A stretch of 38,878 bases of DNA, taken from contig JADGCS010000031.1 in assembly GCA_015228875.1 (NCBI GenBank), positions 932 through 39,809 on the forward strand. The letters run 5' to 3'. A program made the position numbers and the translations under genes. Origin of the DNA: Deltaproteobacteria bacterium. GTDB taxonomy: Bacteria > UBA10199 > JADGCS01. Of the stretch, positions 25,193-34,399 are shown piece by piece; the first letter of the stretch is position 1; every line of letters starts with the position of its first letter. Below the pieces are notes generated by a model. The model made no database searches. It was given only the letters and a program-made list of their open reading frames with translations, and was not told the origin of the DNA.

Positions 25193-25203
25193 AAGAGCCC
25201 CCC

Positions 25204-25605
25204 TTACTTTACGGTAAACACAACCCTCGCTGTCCCTTCGCCGGCAACGATGTTCATAAGATACGTCCCCGGTTTTAGGGTGTTCTGGCTCATCGTTTGA
25301 TTGAGGCTAAATCGGTTTAAACCATTGACCAGAATAATTTCTGGAACGGCCCCGTTGTCTACCTCGGCTTTACTGTTTGATGGATACACATTGACGATGA
25401 TGGTGGGCACCTCAATGCCGATCTCTATCGTGGCATGACTTGTGACCGGTGATGCAATCGTCACATATGTTTTTCCCTCACCGTCTGTGAGGGGGGTCCC
25501 CTCTACACTCACAGGGAAAGGCAGGGCCGTAAAGGCTTGGACGGTGGTCGTGATTGTGAGGAAGGCGATAAGAGCAAGCAGGGCGTGTGTGTTTTTAATT
25601 TTCAT
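25204..25605 (-). CDS. Small secreted protein of unknown function
   Basis: A 133-residue protein with a signal peptide (KNTHALLALIAFLTITTTVQ then A). The mature part looks all-beta (ATIEIGIEVPTIIVNVYPSN, LKPGTYLMNIVAGEGTARVV), like a single Ig-like or pre-peptidase C-terminal type sandwich, but I cannot assign it. The ATG at 25605 has GGAG upstream; an ATG five codons earlier is possible. The open frame continues 71 codons upstream through element A6, which I discount. It precedes the C1 peptidase gene and may be its partner. Confidence 0.7.
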   Translation of the reverse strand: MKIKNTHALLALIAFLTITTTVQAFTALPFPVSVEGTPLTDGEGKTYVTIASPVTSHATIEIGIEVPTIIVNVYPSNSKAEVDNGAVPEIILVNGLNRFSLNQTMSQNTLKPGTYLMNIVAGEGTARVVFTVK

Positions 25606-25618
25606 GGGGGTCTCCGTC

Positions 25619-25709
25619 ATAAAACCTTGGAAGGTTTTTTCTACGCGTTTCGGCATCAATTTTTGCATGGTGTCCGCTCGCGTAGTGTTTTCCGCTTTAT
25701 GCGGGTTAT
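25619..25709 (+). repeat. Intergenic element copy A6 (module A)
   Basis: A clean + strand copy: AAAACCTTGGAAGGTTTT, CTACGCG/CGCGTAG and CCGC-TTTAT-GCGG. It lies upstream of the minus-strand secreted-protein gene, so here it follows no + strand gene. The 25710-26007 stretch after it contains no gene; TATAAT at 25986-25991 is a possible sat -10 box without a good -35. Confidence 0.8.
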
Positions 25710-26007
25710 GGACTTGCCAAAAAAAAGTGACGCGCAGCGATTTTTTTAAGGTCAAGACATCACCTTTTGAGGGCATAATATATAACGCAAAACAGCAATA
25801 ATTTCGTGATGCTAGCAAAACAAGGGGCTTAAAGTCAAAATCGGTGGTCTGATTGCGGGATTTTTCTTGTGATTAGCGTCAACAGTGAATTTGTCCCTGC
25901 CTTTAAGACCTGCAATAAATCAGGTATTAATGAGTTGATATCAGCGGGGAATGTCCTGTAAAAGCCTCTGTGCGTCGGTTTCTTATATAATATTTCAACG
26001 CATATGC

Positions 26008-26087
26008 ATTTCAAAGTTGACAGAGCGCGGGTGCATTCCTTGCACGACGGGGGAACTCAATCGCGTTAAAGTCAGGTTACTAACTTG
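26008..26087 (+). repeat. Intergenic element copy B4 (module B), sat leader
   Basis: B module 48 nt before sat. Internal TTCC/GGAA, outer CGCG/CGCG, and the terminal hairpin CAGGTT-ACT-AACTTG with a G-U pair replacing an A-U pair of other copies. Confidence 0.85.
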
Positions 26088-26134
26088 CATCAAAACGCAC
26101 CGTCAGGTGCTTCATTTCAAAAGGAGTCTATAAT

Positions 26135-27328
26135 ATGATTAAGCCACATGGTTCAGATAAATTAAATCCTCTTTATGTACAGGACACTGCCACCCGCAAG
26201 GCCTTACTTAAAGAAGCACAAGGTCTTCCCTCAATCGTCATTTCTTCGGCGGCCGCAGGTAATGCTGTCATGCTGGGGTGCGGGTATTTTAATCCGCTTA
26301 CAGGCTTCATGAATGTCGCCGACTCCATCAGTGTCGCCGAAAACATGAAAACAAAAAAAGGTCTCTTCTGGCCCGTCCCCATCCTTAATGTCGTTAACGA
26401 TGCCTCCAAAATCAAGGGTGCAAAGCAAATTGCTTTAAAGGACCCCAACGTCGAAGGCAATCCCATCATAGCCATTCAAACAGTCGAGGCCATCGAAGAA
26501 TTCACAGATGCCCAAATGAAACTCATGACCAACAAAATATTCCGCACCGAAGACCCCCAGCATCCTGGTGTTGCGGCCTTTAATTCGGTTGGTCGCTTCT
26601 GCATCTCTGGTCCTATTCAGGTGTTGAGCTTCTCGTACTTCGAGACAGAATTTCCAGAAACATTCAGAACAGCCTATCAAATCCGGGACGAAATTCAAAA
26701 GAACGGCTGGAACAAGGTCGTGGCTTTTCAGACACGCAATCCCATGCACAGGGCACACGAAGAACTCTGCCGCATGGCCAAAGAAGACCTCAAGGCAGAC
26801 GGTATTCTTATTCACATGCTCCTTGGCCAGCTTAAAAAAGGCGACATACCCGCCGATGTCCGTGACGCCTGCATCCGCAAGATGGTCGAGGTTTACTTTC
26901 CGCCAAAGACAGTCATGATTACAGGCTACGGTTTCGACATGCTCTATGCCGGCCCACGCGAAGCCGTGTTGCACGCGGTCTTTCGTCAAAACTGCGGCTG
27001 CACGCACCTTATTGTCGGCCGCGATCATGCCGGTGTGGGTTCTTACTATGGCGGGTTTGATGCACAGACCATCTTCGAAAACGAGGTACCCAAAGGCTCA
27101 CTTGAACTTCAGATTTACAATGCAGATCACACTGCGTGGTCAAAGAAGCTCAACAAGGTGATCATGATGCGTGACGCACCCGATCACACCAAAGAAGACT
27201 GGGTTATGCTCTCGGGTACAAAGGTGAGAGAAATGCTCTTTAACGGCGAGTCCCTCCCCGAAGAATTCAGCAGGCCAGAGGTTGCAAAGATCCTGATGAA
27301 ATTCTACCAAGAAGAGGGCGGCAAGTAA
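26135..27328 (+). CDS. sat: Sulfate adenylyltransferase (ATP sulfurylase)
   Basis: A 397-residue enzyme that activates sulfate with ATP to give APS and pyrophosphate, the first step of sulfate respiration. The active-site segments QTRNPMHRAHEEL and IVGRDHAGVGSYYGGFDAQ are present and the length fits dissimilatory homomeric Sat. GGAG precedes the ATG. It lies about 4.4 kb after dsrP, beyond minus-strand genes, and is read from its own leader containing B4. No pyrophosphatase or sulfate transporter gene is in the window. A strong hairpin terminator follows. Confidence 0.97.
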   Translation: MIKPHGSDKLNPLYVQDTATRKALLKEAQGLPSIVISSAAAGNAVMLGCGYFNPLTGFMNVADSISVAENMKTKKGLFWPVPILNVVNDASKIKGAKQIALKDPNVEGNPIIAIQTVEAIEEFTDAQMKLMTNKIFRTEDPQHPGVAAFNSVGRFCISGPIQVLSFSYFETEFPETFRTAYQIRDEIQKNGWNKVVAFQTRNPMHRAHEELCRMAKEDLKADGILIHMLLGQLKKGDIPADVRDACIRKMVEVYFPPKTVMITGYGFDMLYAGPREAVLHAVFRQNCGCTHLIVGRDHAGVGSYYGGFDAQTIFENEVPKGSLELQIYNADHTAWSKKLNKVIMMRDAPDHTKEDWVMLSGTKVREMLFNGESLPEEFSRPEVAKILMKFYQEEGGK

Positions 27329-27372
27329 AATTGTCTGCCATTGCCGGTGGTGATGGAGATTCGAGTAAATAA

Positions 27373-27411
27373 AAAACCCCTTGGGTCATATTGATCCAGG
27401 GGGTTTTGTTT
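27373..27411. terminator. Bidirectional terminator between sat and dnaK
   Basis: AAAACCCC and GGGGTTTT enclose GGGTCA/TGATCC. T-runs flank it on both strands, and the converging sat and dnaK genes end on either side. Confidence 0.9.
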
Positions 27412-27444
27412 TTTTGTGAGTATTTACGTCGTTCAGTATGCAAG

Positions 27445-29370
27445 CTACTCTTTCGTTTCTTCAAACTCGGCATCCACAACATTTTCGTCTTTTTTTGTTT
27501 TTTTATCGTCGCCTGCTTCGGCCGGGCCTTTGTTTTGGGCCGCATTTTTTTGGGCTTCTTCCTGCTGTGCTTTATACATAGCTTCGCCTATTTTTAATGC
27601 TGCCTGCTGAAGCTCTTCGCCTGTGGATTTGATGGCAGAGTTGTCACCCGATTCGAGGGCTTTTTTTGCGGCTTCAAGTGCGGACTCGATTTTTTTAACA
27701 TCGGCCTCGGCGACTTTGTCCTTGTGCTCTTTAAGGGATTTTTCGACCTCGTAGACCAGAGATTCTGTCTTGTTTTTGGTCTCGATGTTCTCGCGTTTCT
27801 TTTTGTCTTCTGCTTCGTTGGCCTTGGCCTCGTTGACCATTTTTTCGATGTCGTTTTTGCTTAAATTTGAACCCGCAGTGATTGTGATTTTTTGTTCTTT
27901 ATTGGTGGCCTTGTCAACCGCAGTGACATTGAGAATCCCGTTGGCGTCGATATCGAATGTGACCTCGATCTGCGGGAGGCCACGCGGGGCGGGCGGGATG
28001 CCATCGAGGTGAAAGCGGCCCAGTGTGCGGTTGTCGGAGGCCATTTCGCGCTCGCCCTGCAGCACATGAACCTCAACGCTGGGCTGGCTGTCGGCCGCGG
28101 TGGAAAAGACCTGCGATTTTTTTACGGGGATGGTGGTGTTGCGGTCCACGATTTTTGTAAAGACACTGCCTAAAGTTTCTATACCGAGCGAGAGGGGCGT
28201 GACATCGAGGAGCAGCATGTCTTTGACGTCTCCTGCCAGCACACCGCCCTGAATAGCAGCACCGCAGGCCACGACCTCGTCGGGGTTGACCCCCATGTGG
28301 GCCTCTTTGCCAAAGAATTTTTTAACCTCTTCGCGGATTTTGGGCATGCGTGTCTGTCCGCCGACAAGAATCACTTCGTCGATCTCGGAGGGTTTTTTGT
28401 TTGAATCCTCGAGACATTTTTTAACGGGGCTGAAAGATCTTTCGATCATGTCTGCACACAGGGATTCGAGCTTGGAACGCGTGAGCTTGATGTTAAGGTG
28501 CTTGGGACCGTTGACATCGGCTGTGAGAAAGGGGATGTTGATGTCGGTTTCCATGGCGGAAGAGAGTTCTATCTTTGCCTTCTCGGCCTCTTCTTTAAGG
28601 CGCTGCAGGACCATCTTGTCTCCCGAGACATCGAGCCCCTGATCTTTTTTAAATTCGTCGATGAGATAATGAATAATTTTTTGATCGATGTTGTCTCCGC
28701 CAAGGTGTGTGTCGCCGTTTGTGGCGAGCACCTCGATGACATTATCACCAACCTCGAGTACCGAAATATCAAATGTACCACCGCCAAAGTCGTACACGGC
28801 AATGAGTTCGTTTTTCTTTTTGTCGAGCCCGTAGGCGAGCGCCGCGGCTGTGGGCTCGTTGATGATGCGCTTGACCTCGAGCCCGGCAATTTTACCGGCG
28901 TCCTTGGTGGCCTGTCTTTGGGAGTCGTTAAAATAAGCGGGGACCGTGATCACGGCCTCTGTCACTGTTTCGCCCAGATAACTCTCGGCGGCCTGTTTTA
29001 ATTTGATGAGGATCTTTGCAGAGATTTCTTCTGGTGAGATTTTTTTGTCGTCAACCTGTACAGAGGCCCCCCCGTTATTAAGCGAGACAATCTTGTAGGG
29101 GACAAGGCTGATTTCTTCGGGGACTTCTTCTTTGCGGCGCCCCATAAAACGCTTGATTGAATAGATGGTGCGTTCTGGATTGGTGACGGCCTGCCTTTTG
29201 GCCACCTGACCACACAGTACCTCGCCGTCTTTGGTATAAGCGACAACTGATGGTGTTGTTCTGGCACCTTCTTGGTTGGTGATGACCTTGGGCTCGTTGC
29301 CCTCCATGATTGAAACTACCGAATTGGTTGTGCCAAGGTCGATCCCGATGATTTTTGATTTTTTAGCCAT
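27445..29370 (-). CDS. dnaK: Chaperone DnaK (Hsp70)
   Basis: A 641-residue Hsp70 chaperone. It shows the N-terminal [12 protein letters not shown] phosphate loop, [35 protein letters not shown] and [18 protein letters not shown] segments, and the usual charged C-terminal tail. The ATG at 29370 has AAGGAG upstream. Neither dnaJ nor grpE is next to it. It marks the end of the sulfur island and reads towards it. Confidence 0.97.
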   Translation of the reverse strand: MAKKSKIIGIDLGTTNSVVSIMEGNEPKVITNQEGARTTPSVVAYTKDGEVLCGQVAKRQAVTNPERTIYSIKRFMGRRKEEVPEEISLVPYKIVSLNNGGASVQVDDKKISPEEISAKILIKLKQAAESYLGETVTEAVITVPAYFNDSQRQATKDAGKIAGLEVKRIINEPTAAALAYGLDKKKNELIAVYDFGGGTFDISVLEVGDNVIEVLATNGDTHLGGDNIDQKIIHYLIDEFKKDQGLDVSGDKMVLQRLKEEAEKAKIELSSAMETDINIPFLTADVNGPKHLNIKLTRSKLESLCADMIERSFSPVKKCLEDSNKKPSEIDEVILVGGQTRMPKIREEVKKFFGKEAHMGVNPDEVVACGAAIQGGVLAGDVKDMLLLDVTPLSLGIETLGSVFTKIVDRNTTIPVKKSQVFSTAADSQPSVEVHVLQGEREMASDNRTLGRFHLDGIPPAPRGLPQIEVTFDIDANGILNVTAVDKATNKEQKITITAGSNLSKNDIEKMVNEAKANEAEDKKKRENIETKNKTESLVYEVEKSLKEHKDKVAEADVKKIESALEAAKKALESGDNSAIKSTGEELQQAALKIGEAMYKAQQEEAQKNAAQNKGPAEAGDDKKTKKDENVVDAEFEETKE

Positions 29371-29444
29371 GATAAACTCCTTAGATAACAAAATGTTGCA
29401 ACAGGGTGTTTTTTAAAAAAACTTTAATAACTCTGATGTGTTGT

Positions 29445-29472
29445 ACAATAATAACCGATTGGCTTATGTCAA
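29445..29472 (-). promoter_or_regulatory. Candidate dnaK promoter
   Basis: On the minus strand, TTGACA and TATTGT are separated by 16 nt, about 75 nt before the dnaK ATG. It looks like a housekeeping promoter; no CIRCE element is seen. Confidence 0.45.
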
Positions 29473-29499
29473 TATGTGACGTGAAAATAAAAAAAGTGT

Positions 29500-29511
29500 G
29501 GTGTATACACC
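29500..29511. promoter_or_regulatory. Palindrome in the divergent dnaK/29597 region
   Basis: GGTGTATACACC is a perfect 12-bp palindrome 28 nt upstream of the dnaK -35 box and 86 nt before the + strand gene. It could be an operator for either gene. Confidence 0.35.
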
Positions 29512-29596
29512 CCAAGTATGTTAAATTTCTGATATTACTGGTATAAAATGGGTGTTGTCCTTCCGGTGTGGTTTGATCGCAATGCAGGTTTAAATA

Positions 29597-30253
29597 ATGG
29601 TTGATTATGTTAAAAAAGTGGGCCCCAGCCCTTATCGCGTTGACGAAGCAAAAGACAGCCTTGATGAAGACCGCAAACGTCAAAGGGGGGATGATGACGA
29701 TGCAGAGGGCGACAAGGATAATTTTGACAAGTCAATCGATCAAAAACATTTAAAGGATCTCTACGGAAAATCAGATCTTTGGCAAAGAGATGTAGAGGTG
29801 AAGGTTGAGGATGTCGACAGGATCAAGTTTCTGGGGCTTAGTCTTAAAACCAACCCGGCATTGCTTAAAATGCGGATTTTTCTCTTTGACGGCAGTGTGA
29901 TGAGTACCGCGTTTATGGCTGTCTCGCGGGCACTTGCCATGAGACTTAAAAATTACAACAGCTCTGCTTATCTGGATATTAACACCCTGACCGACAAACC
30001 GACCCTTCTTGTGGCGTTGCCAAAAAAAGAAGAGATTGTTGATGACGAGATCACAAGTTTTACAAAGGGTCACCGGGAAAAAACTCTCTCCGAGACCTTT
30101 AGAATGCTGATCTCAAAAAAAACGCTGGCGCAAAAGTTGGGGATCACGGACGAGAATACCAAACAGGTGAACAGTGAGATCCTGTGGGTCTATCTCACCG
30201 TGATTATTGTGGTGATGGTTATTCTTTTGGGGGGATTGTATCTGTTGTTGTAG
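29597..30253 (+). CDS. Tail-anchored protein of unknown function
   Basis: A 218-residue protein with a highly charged N-terminus (DRKRQRGDDDDAEGDKDNFD), a middle domain of about 100 residues, and one C-terminal membrane helix (ILWVYLTVIIVVMVILLGGL then YLLL). It is therefore probably anchored with its bulk in the cytoplasm. I recognise no family. It sits just upstream of the kinase gene and might be part of that signalling unit. A 16-nt piece of module C (29571-29586) lies in its leader. Confidence 0.7.
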   Translation: MVDYVKKVGPSPYRVDEAKDSLDEDRKRQRGDDDDAEGDKDNFDKSIDQKHLKDLYGKSDLWQRDVEVKVEDVDRIKFLGLSLKTNPALLKMRIFLFDGSVMSTAFMAVSRALAMRLKNYNSSAYLDINTLTDKPTLLVALPKKEEIVDDEITSFTKGHREKTLSETFRMLISKKTLAQKLGITDENTKQVNSEILWVYLTVIIVVMVILLGGLYLLL

Positions 30254-30279
30254 ATACTGCAGTCCTTAGTACTCATCAG

Positions 30280-30342
30280 CCCTTAGCCCTTAGCCCTTAG
30301 CCGGGGAAAACTAGGGGCTCAGGGCTTAAGGGCTTAAGGGTT
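30280..30342. repeat. CCCTTAG tandem repeat with inverted half
   Basis: Three perfect CCCTTAG units at 30280-30300, then CTTAAGGGCTTAAGGG at about 30324-30340 in the opposite sense, forming an imperfect palindrome right before the kinase gene. Confidence 0.8.
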
Positions 30343-30346
30343 ATTC

Positions 30347-32920
30347 ATGTTTGAACCAAGACCATTTGGAAAATATTTTCTCACCGATCTTATCGCTGTG
30401 GGCGGCATGGCCGAAATCTACAAGGCCAAGACATTTGGTGTGGATGGTTTTGAAAAAGTTCTCGCCATAAAAAAAATACTCAGTCATTATTCTGCGGACA
30501 AGGATTTTATTACCATGCTCACCAACGAGGCGAAGCTGGTTGTTAATCTGTCTCATGCCAATATTGTGCAGGTCTATGATCTGGGGCGCGTCGGGGATGA
30601 TTATTTTATCTCGATGGAGCACATCGATGGCATCAATTTAAAGGAGCTTCTGCAGAAATCAAAAGACATCGGCGAAAAACTGCCGCATGAGATTGCCACG
30701 TACATCTTGTCAGAGGTCTGCAAGGGGCTGGATTATGCCCACAACAAAAAGAACGCAAATGGTGAGCCGTTAAAAATTGTACATCGCGACATTTCACCGC
30801 AAAACATCCTTGTGTCCTTTGACGGGGGTGTCAAGATTGTTGATTTCGGGATTGCCAAGGCGGCCATGAACCTGTCGCACACCCACAACGGGATACTCAA
30901 GGGTAAGGTGACCTACATGTCTCCCGAACAGGCCTTTGGCAAGCCCATCGACCACCGCACCGATTTATTCTCACTCGGTATTGTGTTCTACGAACTGCTG
31001 ACAGGAAAACGTCTGTTTACGGGCGAGAGCCAGATGGAGGTGCTTAAAAAAATCCGCAATACAAAACTCACCTCCGACACCCTCGATCCCGATATCCCCG
31101 AAGTCTTTAAACACGCCCTTGTCAAGGCACTGGCCTACGGGGTTAAAGACAGGTATCAACATGCGGCAGATATGCAGATCGATCTGACACGCCTGCTTTA
31201 TTCCCACTTTGCTGATTTTTCGCCAAAGAAACTCACCCAGATGCTGCAGCGCTGGTTTTTTTCAAACGTAAACAAGGAAAAAAAAGAGACGGGCAAAGAA
31301 GGGGCAGAAGACAAAAACAAAAAAGAGACCATCCTTGTGACCTCTCATAACGAAAAAAAAACGATTGATGACCACGAGGAGTCCGAAGGTGAAGACCTGT
31401 TTAAGGAGACAGTGAGTCCGGGAGATGATCTTCATCAATCCGTATTTACCGACGGCGGCGAGGTCGAGGTGACAGAAAAAAGTGAAAACAGGCCGCCGCC
31501 CAAGCTTGCCCCAAAAAACAACGGCAGCAGGACCAAAATCACCGCACTGACTCTTCTGCTGATCATTGTTTTTATTGTATCAGCGGGGTATCTCGTTTAC
31601 AGGCAGTACATGGCAAAACCCCATGCACCGGATGAACAGTCAGAGACTGAGAAGGCGGCTGCTGACGAAGAAGACGCCGGGACAGATACAGATGCCGCGA
31701 CAGACCCACTCCCCCCGGAGTGGCTTACAGTGAGGGTTGTTTCGTCACCGGCTGGCGCACGGGTTTTTGTTGATGACCAGGACACAGGCCTTCTGACACC
31801 GGCAGAGATACAGGATCTCCAACAGGGGCAGGCATACAGGTTAAAACTTGTCAGGGACGGCTATGTCAGTCATGATATTTCTGTCACAGCGGCGGCAGGC
31901 ATGCACAGGGAGATAACGGCAGAATTAAAAAAGCTGCCGCCCCCCGTCTTTGGTGTTGTCGTCACCTCGGTCCCCGCGGGGGCAGGGATTTTTATTGATG
32001 GGGAGGACACTCACAAACTGACACCGGCGCGCATCAACGACCTGCTCGTCAACAAAAAGTACACAGTGGTTCTTAAGCACGACAGGTATCTTGATGACAC
32101 ACACGACATCCTCTCGGACAGGCCGGAGGATCAGGAACTTGGTGTCACACTCGTTCCTGTCCCGACAGCGCAGATAAAAATCACGGCGTACCCCAAAGAC
32201 ACACGGGTGACCATCAACGATGATGCAGAGGAACACACCGTCCCGTTCACCCTGAGTGATCTTGGTTTTCCGCAGACGGTGGTGATCAAATTTAAAAAAG
32301 AGGGTTACAAAAGTTACGAAAAAACAATAGCGCTGACCAGGGCAGAGTCACTGCTTGTCGACGTGACCCTCGAAAAGATCCCCGCAGCGCAGAGGGTGCC
32401 GGTCAGCATCACCACCAGTCTTGTCGGCGCGGATGTTTTTATCAACGGTATCGGCAGGGGAAGAACGCCCCTGATTGTTGATCTTGATGCGGGCAAACAC
32501 ACCATCGAGGTCAGAAAAAAACGCTATCAGACAGAGTCGCGGGTGATGGCGATCAAACCGGGACAAGGCCCGGAAGAGTTGTTTATCCCACTCACAAAAA
32601 AGGATGATGCAGCTGCACAAAAACAAACGGAACCGGTTGTCCCCGCGATACCACAGACAGAAAAGACAAAACCCTCCGATGTAAAAACATCGGACAGCAA
32701 TGTGATGACCCTTGCCAGCCTGCGTGTCGATTCTACACCGAGGGGCGCGAGTGTCAGGATTAACGGGAGTGCGCGGGGGGTGACCCCCATTGTGGTGAGT
32801 CAGTTGCCCAAGAACACAGCCTTGTCGGTCAGTGTCTCCAAGGGCGGTTACAAAACGTGGAGCCGCACCGTGACACTGGTCAGGGACAAGACAGAATTAA
32901 CGGCCGTTTTAAACCAATAA
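30347..32920 (+). CDS. Transmembrane Ser/Thr protein kinase with PEGA repeats
   Basis: An 857-residue protein. The N-terminal kinase domain has the Gly loop near 17-25, Lys42 in LAIKKI, HRDISPQN at 146-153, DFGIAK at 166-171 and SPEQ at 192-195, so it should be active. A charged linker leads to one membrane helix at about 398-418. The outside part holds about five PEGA-type repeats from residue 463 (for example SSPAGARVFVDDQDTG, TSVPAGAGIFIDGEDTH, TTSLVGADVFINGIGRG, DSTPRGASVRINGSARG). PEGA domains are thought to bind surface or cell-wall structures. This form is common in myxobacteria. It is followed by an FHA-type activator, its likely partner. Confidence 0.92.
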   Translation: MFEPRPFGKYFLTDLIAVGGMAEIYKAKTFGVDGFEKVLAIKKILSHYSADKDFITMLTNEAKLVVNLSHANIVQVYDLGRVGDDYFISMEHIDGINLKELLQKSKDIGEKLPHEIATYILSEVCKGLDYAHNKKNANGEPLKIVHRDISPQNILVSFDGGVKIVDFGIAKAAMNLSHTHNGILKGKVTYMSPEQAFGKPIDHRTDLFSLGIVFYELLTGKRLFTGESQMEVLKKIRNTKLTSDTLDPDIPEVFKHALVKALAYGVKDRYQHAADMQIDLTRLLYSHFADFSPKKLTQMLQRWFFSNVNKEKKETGKEGAEDKNKKETILVTSHNEKKTIDDHEESEGEDLFKETVSPGDDLHQSVFTDGGEVEVTEKSENRPPPKLAPKNNGSRTKITALTLLLIIVFIVSAGYLVYRQYMAKPHAPDEQSETEKAAADEEDAGTDTDAATDPLPPEWLTVRVVSSPAGARVFVDDQDTGLLTPAEIQDLQQGQAYRLKLVRDGYVSHDISVTAAAGMHREITAELKKLPPPVFGVVVTSVPAGAGIFIDGEDTHKLTPARINDLLVNKKYTVVLKHDRYLDDTHDILSDRPEDQELGVTLVPVPTAQIKITAYPKDTRVTINDDAEEHTVPFTLSDLGFPQTVVIKFKKEGYKSYEKTIALTRAESLLVDVTLEKIPAAQRVPVSITTSLVGADVFINGIGRGRTPLIVDLDAGKHTIEVRKKRYQTESRVMAIKPGQGPEELFIPLTKKDDAAAQKQTEPVVPAIPQTEKTKPSDVKTSDSNVMTLASLRVDSTPRGASVRINGSARGVTPIVVSQLPKNTALSVSVSKGGYKTWSRTVTLVRDKTELTAVLNQ

Positions 32921-32928
32921 ATAAATGA

Positions 32929-32971
32929 CTGTCGGGAAATGCCGACAGATTACAGGAGCCTGTCATGACAG
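32929..32971 (+). promoter_or_regulatory. Hairpin and palindrome around the activator start codon
   Basis: CTGTCGG-GAAATG-CCGACAG (32929-32948) is followed by AGGAG and by CTGTCATGACAG (32960-32971), a palindrome that contains the start codon. Alternative CTGTC/GACAG pairings could hide the ribosome site. CTGTCGGGAAA is also shared with the ends of the element at 23019. Confidence 0.45.
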
Positions 32972-34395
32972 AAAACAGAATCGAAATGGAATACACGACA
33001 TCCATTATTGCCCCCGAAGAAGGTCGTGATCTGATCTCTTTAAGAAAATATCAGCTTGTTGTTCATGGCAACGAGGGGAACCGCAGAAAATTTGAACTCG
33101 GCAACAAAAAGCTTATCAAGATAGGCAAAAAGGTTGATAACGATATCGTCATCAACGACAAAACTGTGTCGCGCTATCACATCGAGATTCAGTTTACGCC
33201 CGACAATGGTTATCTTTTAAAGGATCTTAATTCCACAAACGGCACCTCGATCAACGGCATGAAAATCAAAGAGGCCTATTTAAGCCAGGGAGACCTGATC
33301 GAGTTTGGAGAATCCAAGATCGAATTTCAAACCTACGACGAAAATGTCCAGATCGAGCCCAGCTCCGAAAATTACTTTGCCGATATGGTGGGCAAGAGCC
33401 GCAAGATGCGGCAGATCTTTGGTGTGCTTGGACGCATCAGTCCCACTCAGGCAACGGTGATCATTGAGGGGGAAACGGGGACTGGCAAGGAACTCGTGGC
33501 ACAGGCGATTCATGACAATTCGACCAGAAAGGACAAACCCTTTATCACCTTTGACTGCTCTTCGGTGGCGCCCAACCTGATCGAGTCCGAACTTTTTGGC
33601 CACACCAAGGGGTCTTTTACCGGGGCCATCAAGGATCGCATTGGCGCCTTTGAGGCAGCAAACGGGGGAACAATCTTTCTCGACGAAATCGGCGAACTCA
33701 ACAAGGACCTGCAGCCCAAGTTGTTAAGGGCGCTTGAACAGCGCGAGATTAAAAGGGTGGGTTCAACCAAGACCGTCAAGCTCGATGTGCGTGTGATCTC
33801 GGCGACCAACCGCAATCTCAAAGAAGAAGTCAAGGTCGGCAACTTTAGGGAGGACCTGTATTACAGGCTTTCGGTGGTCAAGATTCAGGTCCCGCCCTTA
33901 AGGGAGCGTCTTGAGGATATCCCCGTCATTGTCGAAAAGGTCTTGAGTGTCGCACGCTTTAACAAGACCGATGACGGCAAATTTTATGTCACGCGCGTTG
34001 AGGATGATGCCTTAAAGATGCTGCAGCGCTACCAGTGGCCAGGCAATGTGAGGGAACTCACCAACATCATCGAGCGGTCGGTCAGTTTTTCCGAAAACGG
34101 TGTGATTAGGGGGCAGCACCTTCAGTATGTGTTTAGCGAGGCCGATTCGGGCGAAGAGGCCACGGTGCGTTTAGAGGGTGTCGAGATGGACAAACCCTTT
34201 AAAGAGGCCAAGCAGGCGGTGGTAGAGTCATTTGAAAAAGAATACCTGCAGGAACTTTTAGAACGCAACAAGGGCAATGTCTCGCGAGCCTCGCGCGAGG
34301 CCAAGATCGACCGCAAGCACCTGCGCAACCTGCTCATCAAGTACGGGATTATCAAGTCGGATGCGGTGCTTGAGGATGATGAAGAAGAGGGGTAA
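32965..34395 (+). CDS. FHA-domain sigma-54-dependent transcription activator
   Basis: A 476-residue enhancer-binding protein. The FHA domain spans about 30-125 (KVDNDIVINDKTVSRYH, LKDLNSTNGTSING) and should bind phosphothreonine. The AAA+ domain has Walker A GETGTGKE at 169-176, GSFTGA at 216-221 (Ser in place of the second residue of GAFTGA) and Walker B TIFLDE at 236-241. A Fis-type helix-turn-helix is near the C-terminus (NVSRASREAKIDRKHLRNLL). An N-terminal YTTSI resembles the phosphorylation motif of FHA proteins such as GarA. It lies 44 nt after the kinase gene, so kinase-to-activator signalling is likely. Target genes are unknown. Confidence 0.93.
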   Translation: MTENRIEMEYTTSIIAPEEGRDLISLRKYQLVVHGNEGNRRKFELGNKKLIKIGKKVDNDIVINDKTVSRYHIEIQFTPDNGYLLKDLNSTNGTSINGMKIKEAYLSQGDLIEFGESKIEFQTYDENVQIEPSSENYFADMVGKSRKMRQIFGVLGRISPTQATVIIEGETGTGKELVAQAIHDNSTRKDKPFITFDCSSVAPNLIESELFGHTKGSFTGAIKDRIGAFEAANGGTIFLDEIGELNKDLQPKLLRALEQREIKRVGSTKTVKLDVRVISATNRNLKEEVKVGNFREDLYYRLSVVKIQVPPLRERLEDIPVIVEKVLSVARFNKTDDGKFYVTRVEDDALKMLQRYQWPGNVRELTNIIERSVSFSENGVIRGQHLQYVFSEADSGEEATVRLEGVEMDKPFKEAKQAVVESFEKEYLQELLERNKGNVSRASREAKIDRKHLRNLLIKYGIIKSDAVLEDDEEEG

Positions 34396-34399
34396 AAAG

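Noticed and set aside
28498..29001. Open frame of 167 codons on the + strand
   Set aside because: It is the reverse side of dnaK and has no family pattern.
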